A stretch of 5,484 nt of DNA, from assembly GCA_003567115.1 (NCBI GenBank), contig PXAP01000222.1:1-5484 (forward strand), in the 5' to 3' direction. Shown here one piece after another: positions 1 to 5,484 of the stretch. The position numbers and the translations under genes are program-made. The notes under the pieces are model-generated. The model was given only the letters and a program-made list of their open reading frames with translations, searched no databases and was not told the DNA's origin. How positions within the stretch are numbered: the stretch's first letter is position 1; each line of letters begins with the position of its first letter. This stretch comes from Bacteroidota bacterium (GTDB taxonomy: Bacteria; Bacteroidota; Bacteroidia; Bacteroidales; PUMT01).

Positions 1-1
1 G

Positions 2-2104
2 AAACCTTATCCCCTGGGAGCAAAATATGACTATAAAGGGGTGAATTTTTCACTTTTTGCTGAAAATGCGCACGGAGTGGAACTTTGCCTTTACGATGAA
101 CACGGTAATGAAACCAACCGGATCAGAGTTATTGAAAGAACACATCACAACTGGCACGTTTACATCCCCGGACTCAAGCCGGGTCAGCAATACGGTTACC
201 GGGTCCACGGCCCCTACGACCCTGAGAACGGGCACCGGTTCAATCCCAATAAATTACTGATAGATCCTTATGCCAAAGCCCTTAACGGCACCGGGGACTG
301 GAACAATGCTCTGTTTGGTTATGAAATCGGCCACGGGAATGAAGACCTCTCTTTCAGTGAAAGCGACAGCGCTCCCTATGTTCCGAAATGTGTGGTGATT
401 GATGAAACATACGACTGGGAATATGATACACAACTAAAAATACCGCTGAACAAGACCATTATATATGAAACGCATGTAAAGGGCTTCACCAAACGTTTTC
501 CCGGGATACCGGAAGAGTTGCGGGGGACTTACGCGGGACTGGGGCATCCTGAAACCATCAGCTATCTTAAAAATCTGGGTATAAATGCCGTGGAGCTTAT
601 GCCGGTGCACCATTTCATTAACGACAAGCATTTGGTTGATAACGGCCTTACCAACTACTGGGGTTATAACAGTATTAACTTTTTTGCACCTCACCCCACC
701 TACTCGGCCTCCGGCTGGCTTGGAGAGTCACAGGTTATCGAATTCAAGAATATGGTAAAGGAGCTGCACAGGGCAGGTATAGAGGTGATTATTGATGTGG
801 TATACAACCATACCGGCGAAGGAAACCAGATGGGGCCCACAATTAGCTTCCGAGGAATTGACAATTTCTCCTATTACAGGCTCAATGAAGATAACAGAAG
901 ATACTACATGGACTATACCGGTACGGGAAACACCCTGAACACAGTACATCCGACTATCCTCAGACTTATAATGGACAGTCTTCGTTACTGGACAACAGAA
1001 ATGCATGTCGACGGGTTCCGATTTGACCTGGCTCCTGCCCTGGCAAGGGAGTTCAGCGATGTGGACAAATGGGGATCATTTTTTGATGTTTTGCACCAGG
1101 ATCCCATTCTGTCACAGACCAAACTTATTGCCGAACCCTGGGATATCGGCGAAAATGGTTACCACGTGGGCAACTTCCCTGCAGGATGGTTGGAATGGAA
1201 CGGCCGTTACAGGGACTCAATGCGGGAATTCTGGAGAGGCGAGGATGAGAAACTTCCTGAGTTCGGGCATCGCATAACAGGGAGCTCCGACCTTTATTCC
1301 GACGACTGGCGAAGGCCGGTGGCCAGCATTAACTTCATTACCGCCCATGACGGTTTCACCCTGAGGGACCTGGTTTCCTACAACCACAAGCACAATGAAG
1401 CCAACAAAGAGGATAACAAGGACGGTGAAGATCATAACCGTTCATGGAACTGCGGAGTGGAGGGAGAAACGGACAGTAAAAAAATCATCGGGCTCAGGAA
1501 AAAGCAGATGCGCAATTTCCTTACCACCCTTTTTCTGTCTCAGGGAGTGCCTATGTTACTGGCCGGCGATGAAATGGGCCGCACCCAAAAGGGAAACAAC
1601 AATGCCTACTGCCACGATAATGAATTGACATGGATTGACTGGGAGAATAAAGACGAGCAGCTTATTGAATTTGTATCTGCTCTTATCCGGCTAAGGCTTG
1701 AGCACCCGGTGTTCTGCCGCACCAGGTGGTTCAAGGATGAGCCTTTAAAAGGCAAGAAGATTAAAGATATTGAATGGTTCCTCCCGGAGGGAGAAATAAT
1801 GAGCCAGGAGCACTGGATGTCATCCAGTGCCAGGTCACTGGGAATTTTTCTTGCAGGCGAAGGTATCCATAGCAGGGATGAAAGAGGCATTGTGATTATC
1901 GACAACAACTTCTATCTTATGTTCAATGCAGGTGAAGATCAGCTCTTTTTCAAACTTCCCGGCAGGGAATACGGAAATACATGGAAAAAAGTGATTGACA
2001 CCCATGAAGGATACATTTCAGAAGAGGGTAAACAGGAACACCAGGCAGGTGATAAGGTACTGGTGGAAAAGAGGTCTGTGGTGCTTCTGAAACATGCTGG
2101 TTGA
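2..2104 (+). CDS. glgX: Glycogen debranching enzyme GlgX/TreX (isoamylase-type GH13), 5'-truncated by window edge
   Basis: Hydrolyses alpha-1,6 branch points in glycogen or its limit dextrins in the cytoplasm. Beside treZ and treY it probably acts as TreX, supplying linear malto-oligosaccharides. The frame is open to the left edge. The codons before the GTG at 41 read KPYPLGAKYDYKG, the conserved GlgX N-terminus (compare GKPxPLGAxxDxxGVNF), so that GTG is an internal valine and the true start lies just outside the window. Counting the GTG codon as residue 1: N-terminal CBM48-like beta domain about 1-110, then the (beta/alpha)8 barrel. GH13 region I is DVVYNH (D252-H257). Region II GFRFD holds the nucleophile D329. 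Region III AEPWD holds the acid/base E365. Region IV TAHDG holds H436 and D437. GlgX-type GNNNAYCHDNELTW lies at 518-531 and the C-terminal beta domain at about 600-687. The 700 visible codons fit the family length (about 650-720). No frameshift is seen. GlgX versus TreX substrate range cannot be decided from sequence. Confidence 0.96.
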   Translation, partial: KPYPLGAKYDYKGVNFSLFAENAHGVELCLYDEHGNETNRIRVIERTHHNWHVYIPGLKPGQQYGYRVHGPYDPENGHRFNPNKLLIDPYAKALNGTGDWNNALFGYEIGHGNEDLSFSESDSAPYVPKCVVIDETYDWEYDTQLKIPLNKTIIYETHVKGFTKRFPGIPEELRGTYAGLGHPETISYLKNLGINAVELMPVHHFINDKHLVDNGLTNYWGYNSINFFAPHPTYSASGWLGESQVIEFKNMVKELHRAGIEVIIDVVYNHTGEGNQMGPTISFRGIDNFSYYRLNEDNRRYYMDYTGTGNTLNTVHPTILRLIMDSLRYWTTEMHVDGFRFDLAPALAREFSDVDKWGSFFDVLHQDPILSQTKLIAEPWDIGENGYHVGNFPAGWLEWNGRYRDSMREFWRGEDEKLPEFGHRITGSSDLYSDDWRRPVASINFITAHDGFTLRDLVSYNHKHNEANKEDNKDGEDHNRSWNCGVEGETDSKKIIGLRKKQMRNFLTTLFLSQGVPMLLAGDEMGRTQKGNNNAYCHDNELTWIDWENKDEQLIEFVSALIRLRLEHPVFCRTRWFKDEPLKGKKIKDIEWFLPEGEIMSQEHWMSSSARSLGIFLAGEGIHSRDERGIVIIDNNFYLMFNAGEDQLFFKLPGREYGNTWKKVIDTHEGYISEEGKQEHQAGDKVLVEKRSVVLLKHAG

Positions 2105-2110
2105 TATTAT

Positions 2111-2138
2111 TTATTACAAGGGAGGTTTGCAGTAATAA
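2111..2138. repeat. Inverted repeat just after the debranching-enzyme stop codon, possible weak terminator
   Basis: The 7-base arms TTATTAC (2111-2117) and GTAATAA (2132-2138) are perfect complements around a 14-base loop that contains GGGAGG. The right arm is followed by CATTTTCT. The position, 6 bases after the stop codon, suits a transcript-end hairpin. The stem has only one G-C pair and the T tract is short and broken, so a Rho-independent terminator is doubtful. A processing or stabilising hairpin, or chance in A/T-rich DNA, are alternatives. Confidence 0.4.
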
Positions 2139-2171
2139 CATTTTCTGATGAGTATTCCCGGACAGGAACAG

Positions 2172-2202
2172 CTTAATATTAGTAAGCTAATGCTATATTA
2201 AG
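2172..2202. repeat. Nested inverted repeat upstream of treZ, possible hairpin or operator
   Basis: Outer arms CTTAATAT (2172-2179) and ATATTAAG (2195-2202) are perfect 8-base complements. Inside them ATTAG (2178-2182) and CTAAT (2187-2191) form a second perfect pair around the 4-base loop TAAG. The two share the AT at 2178-2179, so they are partly alternative. A combined fold has the 8-pair outer stem, a one-sided 5-base bulge and a TAG/CTA inner stem. There is no following T run, so it is not a standard terminator. The centre is about 80 bases before the treZ start, where a repressor site or leader structure could sit. The role is unknown. Confidence 0.4.
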
Positions 2203-2268
2203 TGATCCTCTCATTAACAAACAGGTATCGGCCACCGTAACCGGAATTAAACGCAAAAATTTATTAAT

Positions 2269-4254
2269 ATGCTGAAAGCAGGAATCGAAAAACGGAAACT
2301 CGGGATGACCCTTCTTCCCGGTGCCGGCGCCCGGATGCTTTTCTGGTCGCCGCCTGCCTCATCAGCAGGTATAGATATCCGGGGAAAGGGATATTTTCCC
2401 CTTGAACAGAGGGATTACGGTTACTGGGAGGCGATCCTGCCCGGCGCAGAGGCAGGCGACAGGTACATGGTGACAATTGATGAGAAACATAAAATACCCG
2501 ATCCGGTATCCCTTTCCCAGCCTGACGGAGTGCACGAGCCGTCGGAGGTGCTGGATACGGGATCATTTTTAACGGCCGATACCGGCTGGAAAGGCCCCGT
2601 TCCCGCCGACCTGATAATTTATGAGCTGCACACCGGCACCTTTTCCCCGGAAGGGACATTTGAAGGAATAATCAACAAACTGGATTACCTGACCGGTCTG
2701 GGAATAAATGCAATAGAGCTTATGCCGGTAGCATGTTTCCCGGGATCCCGCAACTGGGGATACGACGGGGTATACCCTTTTGCAGTGCACCATGCCTATG
2801 GCGGGCCACAGGGGCTTGCCAGACTTGTTGCTGCCTGCCATGAAAAAGGTATTGCAGTGATACTGGATGTGGTTTATAATCATCTCGGGCCCGAAGGTAA
2901 TTACCTGCCGGTCGCTGCTCCCTATTTTACCGATAAATACCGGACCCCATGGGGAAGCGCGGTTAACCTCGATGATGCCTGGTGCAACGGTGTGCGCAGG
3001 TACTTCATAGAAAATGCCCTGATGTGGCTCAGGGATTTTGATATCGACGGACTCAGGCTGGATGCTGTTCATGCCATGTGGGATTTCGGAACAAAACACT
3101 TCCTGGCTGAAATGGCAGAAAGTGTTGAAAAACTAAACCGGCATAACGGGAAAAACCATTTTCTCATTGCCGAATGTGACCTGAATGACGTTAAATTTAT
3201 TACTCCCCGGGGTGAAGGGGGTATCGGACTCGATACGCAATGGTGCGATGAGTTTCACCATTCACTGCATGCAGGGCTGACCGGGGAAAGGGCAGGGTAT
3301 TACTCCGACTTCGGAGATACAGCCAGTATGACATATTCCTTCAACAATGCTTATGTATATGACGGTAAATACTCCTCCTTCAGGAAAAGAATTTTTGGAA
3401 GCAACACAGAGGGAATACCCGGAAGCAGGTTTATAGTGTGCACCCAGAATCATGACCAGGTGGGCAACAGGATGCTGGGTGAAAGGCTTAGCTCGCTGGT
3501 AGATTTTGAATCGCTCAAGCTTGCAGCAGGAGCTATGTTTTTCAGTCCCTTTGTCCCCATGCTGTTTATGGGTGAGGAATATGGAGAGGAAGCTCCCTTT
3601 CTCTATTTCACCAGCCACGGCGATAAAGACCTGATAGAGGCAGTCCGCGAAGGCAGAAAAAAAGAGTTCAGCGAGTTTATGAGCAGCCAGGGGCCTCCTG
3701 ACGCACAGTCTGAGGATACTTTCAGAAGATCGATGCTATCATGGGACTTTAACGGTGATGAAAAAAAGAGAAAGCTGCTTGATTATTATAAAAAACTGAT
3801 ATCTCTTAAAAAAGATCATCCGGCACTTAAGCCCGGCAGCCGTGACAATGTAAGGGCGGTAGAAGCCTGCGACAAAAGGGCGGTAATTCTGGAGATAACC
3901 TCTCCGGCTTTTTTCGGAGAAGCTTCGGGCAATGCAAGCAGTACAGCTAATAGCGACAAGGATAAATCATATGGTACAGCCGGTGCAGCAGGCAGTAAAG
4001 CAGGGAATAAAGATAAAAAAAGGGCAACCGCTAAATATGATGGCTGCGGGATCACCGCAATAATGAACTTCTCGGAAAACAGCATCCAGGTGCCTTTTAC
4101 CGAAGGGCCCGCATCCGGATGCAGTGTTCTGCTCTATTCGGCCCATAGCAGGTGGGGAGGGCCTGTAAATGAATTTGCCTCCCTGACCGGCAACGATGGC
4201 ATGATACATCTGGACCCGCGATCAATCCTTGTATTGTCGGATACTCATAAATGA
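2269..4254 (+). CDS. treZ: Malto-oligosyltrehalose trehalohydrolase TreZ (GH13_10)
   Basis: Hydrolyses the alpha-1,4 bond next to the trehalosyl end of malto-oligosyltrehalose, releasing trehalose; the second step after TreY, cytoplasmic. 661 residues. N-terminal beta-sandwich about 1-105 ends with the family motif DPVSLSQPDGVHEPSEV (78-94). The barrel runs about 113-445. Region I is DVVYNH (200-205). Region II GLRLDAVH holds the nucleophile D265. Region III IAECDLND holds the acid/base E302. Region IV QNHDQVGNR holds D396. TreZ-typical FMGEEYGEEAPFLYFTSH is at 433-450, then a C-terminal beta domain. The ATG at 2269 is the first start after an in-frame TAA (2248-2250). It has no Shine-Dalgarno but an A/T-rich leader. 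Residues about 549-590 are a low-complexity insertion that makes this protein longer than usual (roughly 560-620). The gene is otherwise intact, with all catalytic residues present. treY follows 29 bases downstream, so the two are probably co-transcribed. Confidence 0.97.
   Translation: MLKAGIEKRKLGMTLLPGAGARMLFWSPPASSAGIDIRGKGYFPLEQRDYGYWEAILPGAEAGDRYMVTIDEKHKIPDPVSLSQPDGVHEPSEVLDTGSFLTADTGWKGPVPADLIIYELHTGTFSPEGTFEGIINKLDYLTGLGINAIELMPVACFPGSRNWGYDGVYPFAVHHAYGGPQGLARLVAACHEKGIAVILDVVYNHLGPEGNYLPVAAPYFTDKYRTPWGSAVNLDDAWCNGVRRYFIENALMWLRDFDIDGLRLDAVHAMWDFGTKHFLAEMAESVEKLNRHNGKNHFLIAECDLNDVKFITPRGEGGIGLDTQWCDEFHHSLHAGLTGERAGYYSDFGDTASMTYSFNNAYVYDGKYSSFRKRIFGSNTEGIPGSRFIVCTQNHDQVGNRMLGERLSSLVDFESLKLAAGAMFFSPFVPMLFMGEEYGEEAPFLYFTSHGDKDLIEAVREGRKKEFSEFMSSQGPPDAQSEDTFRRSMLSWDFNGDEKKRKLLDYYKKLISLKKDHPALKPGSRDNVRAVEACDKRAVILEITSPAFFGEASGNASSTANSDKDKSYGTAGAAGSKAGNKDKKRATAKYDGCGITAIMNFSENSIQVPFTEGPASGCSVLLYSAHSRWGGPVNEFASLTGNDGMIHLDPRSILVLSDTHK
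3913..4038 (+). other. Low-complexity insertion in the TreZ C-terminal domain
   Basis: Residues about 549-590 of TreZ are almost entirely Ala, Gly, Ser, Asn, Asp, Lys and Thr, with basic clusters such as KDKKR. The flanks look like ordinary beta-strands: RAVILEIT before, and GITAIMNFSEN after, which resembles the antiparallel strands of a GH13 C-terminal domain. The segment therefore probably lengthens a surface loop and is disordered. It keeps the reading frame, includes a seven-A run (4015-4021), and lies far in sequence from the catalytic residues (265, 302, 396). The exact edges are estimated by eye. Confidence 0.75.
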
Positions 4255-4283
4255 CAGATTTTAAAATTTTATAAAACAATATC
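4255..4283 (+). promoter_or_regulatory. A/T-rich treZ-treY spacer and treY translation leader
   Basis: This 29-base spacer has no purine-rich Shine-Dalgarno. It contains two perfect A/T palindromes, ATTTTAAAAT (4258-4267) and TTTTATAAAA (4267-4276), and an in-frame TAA at 4272-4274 that bars a treY start further upstream. The treZ leader has the same character (CAAAAATTTATTAAT directly before its ATG). Such unstructured A/T leaders are typical of Bacteroidota translation starts. The spacer is too short for an obvious independent promoter, which supports co-transcription. Confidence 0.5.
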
Positions 4284-5484
4284 ATGGATTACAATTCCGG
4301 AAAACTGACCGCCATGAAATACAACCCTGTTTCCAGCTACAGGATCCAGTTCTCCGGATCATTTACCCTAAATGATCTGGAGCCATATGTTGATTATCTG
4401 AATAAGCTGGGCGCAGGCAGCGTCTATGCCTCCCCGGTCTTTGCAGCGGTACCGGGCAGCAACCACGGATACGATGTTACCAACCCGGGCATTATAAATC
4501 CCGAACTGGGCACTTTTGAAGATTTCACCCGGCTGATCCGGACTCTGAAAGAAAATAATACAGGCTGGATCCAGGATATTGTCCCCAATCACATGGCATA
4601 CCATTATGAAAACCCATGGATATGGGATGTGCTTGAAAAAGGTCCCCACTCTGAACATTTCAGCATATTTGACATTGAATCTTATGTGGACGGGAAAAAA
4701 GAGAAGCTTATGCTTCCCTTTCTGGGCAGCAACCAAAATCAGGTAATTGATAACCGGGAAGTTCAGCTCAGCATGAACCGGGGCAGTATTGCACTGAAAT
4801 ATTATGAAAACATATATCCGGTCTGTTTCAGTACTTTCAGGTCAATATTCCGGCCTCATATGGATTCAGCCCCAGATGGGTTATATAATATATGGGATAA
4901 ATATAATCTTGGCACCGCCGGGATAGAAAAAGATTTCCTTAACGGGGAATGGGAAGCAGCTAAAAAACAAATTGACAACCTTTTTAACACTGATGAAGGT
5001 ATACAGTCCTTTATCAGCAATGTTCTGTCAGGTGTCAATGACAATCCATCGTTACTCGGAGATATTTTATCCGGTCAGTATTATGATATCTGCTACTGGA
5101 AAGAAACTTCACAAAGACTTAATTACAGGAGGTTTTTTACGATTAACGACCTTATCTGCCTGCGCATTGGCGACAGGCAGGTATTTGAAAAACACCACCG
5201 GTTCATAAAAGAGCTTCTTTCAGGCAACTACCTGACTGGGCTCAGGGTAGATCATATCGACGGCTTGCACGATCCTGCCCGGTATTTGCATGATTTGCGG
5301 TCCGTAGCAGGTGAAAAAACATATGTGATAGTTGAAAAAATACTGGAACAGGGAGAGGATATTCCTTCTGTATGGCCGGTTGAAGGCACAACGGGCTATG
5401 ATTTCCTGGCCCTGGTAAATAACCTGCTGACTTCCGGAAAGGACTACAAACTGCTGCTCGGGCTTTACCGGAATATCACCGGAC
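4284..5484 (+). CDS. treY: Malto-oligosyltrehalose synthase TreY (GH13_26), 3'-truncated by window edge
   Basis: Intramolecular transglucosylase that converts the reducing-end alpha-1,4 bond of a malto-oligosaccharide to alpha,alpha-1,1, making malto-oligosyltrehalose for TreZ. 400 codons are visible and open to the right edge. TreY proteins are usually about 700-950 residues, so roughly half is present. Motifs from the ATG at 4284: PVSSYRIQF near the N-terminus; GSNHGYDV (58-65); region I DIVPNHM (D98, N102, H103); NPWIWDVLEKGP (110-121); LNYRRFF (279-285); region II GLRVDHIDG with nucleophile D323; region III VEKIL with acid/base E351; WPVEGTTGYD (364-373). Region IV with the third catalytic Asp lies beyond the window. 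VEKIL, YRRFF and GTTGYD separate TreY from other GH13 members. The second in-frame ATG at 4314 gives MKYNPVSSYRIQ, closer to the usual family start, so the true start may be there; 4284 is kept as the first ATG after the in-frame stop and the one with the A/T leader. Confidence 0.96.
   Translation, partial: MDYNSGKLTAMKYNPVSSYRIQFSGSFTLNDLEPYVDYLNKLGAGSVYASPVFAAVPGSNHGYDVTNPGIINPELGTFEDFTRLIRTLKENNTGWIQDIVPNHMAYHYENPWIWDVLEKGPHSEHFSIFDIESYVDGKKEKLMLPFLGSNQNQVIDNREVQLSMNRGSIALKYYENIYPVCFSTFRSIFRPHMDSAPDGLYNIWDKYNLGTAGIEKDFLNGEWEAAKKQIDNLFNTDEGIQSFISNVLSGVNDNPSLLGDILSGQYYDICYWKETSQRLNYRRFFTINDLICLRIGDRQVFEKHHRFIKELLSGNYLTGLRVDHIDGLHDPARYLHDLRSVAGEKTYVIVEKILEQGEDIPSVWPVEGTTGYDFLALVNNLLTSGKDYKLLLGLYRNITG

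Larger units (their letters stand above)
2105..2268. other. Non-coding gap between the debranching-enzyme gene and treZ
   Basis: These 164 bases hold no supportable gene. They are richer in A/T than the flanking genes and contain two inverted repeats, listed separately. I looked for a Bacteroidota-type promoter (TAnnTTTG at about -7 with a TTG-type element near -33) and for sigma70 boxes and found no convincing pair. TATATT at 2194-2199 resembles a -10 box but has no -35 partner at the right distance. The gap is long enough for a separate treZ promoter, but read-through from the upstream gene is equally possible. Confidence 0.7.

Noticed and set aside
2194..2199. TATATT as a -10 promoter element for treZ
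   Set aside because: No credible -35 partner at 16-18 bases upstream, no Bacteroidota TAnnTTTG match, and it lies inside the A/T-rich inverted repeat where such hexamers are expected by chance.
2148..2201. 17-codon ATG-TAA frame in the gap before treZ (MSIPGQEQLNISKLMLY)
   Set aside because: It is very short, has no recognisable features, and the GGGAGG at 2120-2125 is too far upstream to act as its ribosome site. It also overlaps the nested inverted repeat.
2264..2659. 131-codon minus-strand open frame across the treZ start
   Set aside because: Antisense to a clearly coding gene, with an Arg/Pro/Ser-rich composition typical of a shadow frame and no recognisable domain.
2569..3099. 176-codon minus-strand open frame inside treZ
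   Set aside because: The longest antisense frame, but it lies wholly opposite the conserved TreZ catalytic core and its translation shows no family motif.
4368..4736. 122-codon minus-strand open frame inside treY
   Set aside because: Opposite the well-conserved TreY N-terminal region (GSNHGYDV, DIVPNHM); no independent support.
4972..5208. 78-codon plus-strand frame within treY in another phase
   Set aside because: The treY frame is continuous through here and carries the family motif LNYRRFF, so this is an out-of-frame shadow and not a frameshift product.

Overview
The window carries one block of three same-strand (+) genes for making trehalose from alpha-1,4-glucans such as glycogen: a GlgX/TreX-type debranching enzyme (2-2104, 5' end cut by the window), malto-oligosyltrehalose trehalohydrolase TreZ (2269-4254, complete) and malto-oligosyltrehalose synthase TreY (4284 to the right edge, 3' end cut). 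All three are GH13 alpha-amylase-superfamily enzymes, and their catalytic motifs can be read directly.

The proposed joint function follows established knowledge of the TreX-TreY-TreZ route. The debranching enzyme cuts alpha-1,6 branches to give linear malto-oligosaccharides. TreY turns the reducing-end alpha-1,4 bond into an alpha,alpha-1,1 bond. TreZ then releases free trehalose and leaves a chain two glucoses shorter. None of the proteins shows a signal peptide, so the pathway should be cytoplasmic.

Layout: 1-2104 debranching enzyme; 2105-2268 a 164-base non-coding gap with two A/T-rich inverted repeats and no promoter I can defend; 2269-4254 treZ; 4255-4283 a very A/T-rich 29-base spacer; 4284-5484 treY. 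The minus strand shows no credible gene.

The organism is a bacterium of moderate G+C. Neither complete start (treZ, treY) has a Shine-Dalgarno sequence; both follow A/T-rich leaders, which fits Bacteroidota. That assignment is an inference from leader style and general protein character, and I would not go below phylum. I see no undescribed system here. The points most worth a second look are a Ser/Ala/Gly/Lys-rich insertion in the C-terminal domain of TreZ, the inverted repeats upstream of treZ, the ambiguous treY start, and the debranching-enzyme reading frame running off the left edge.
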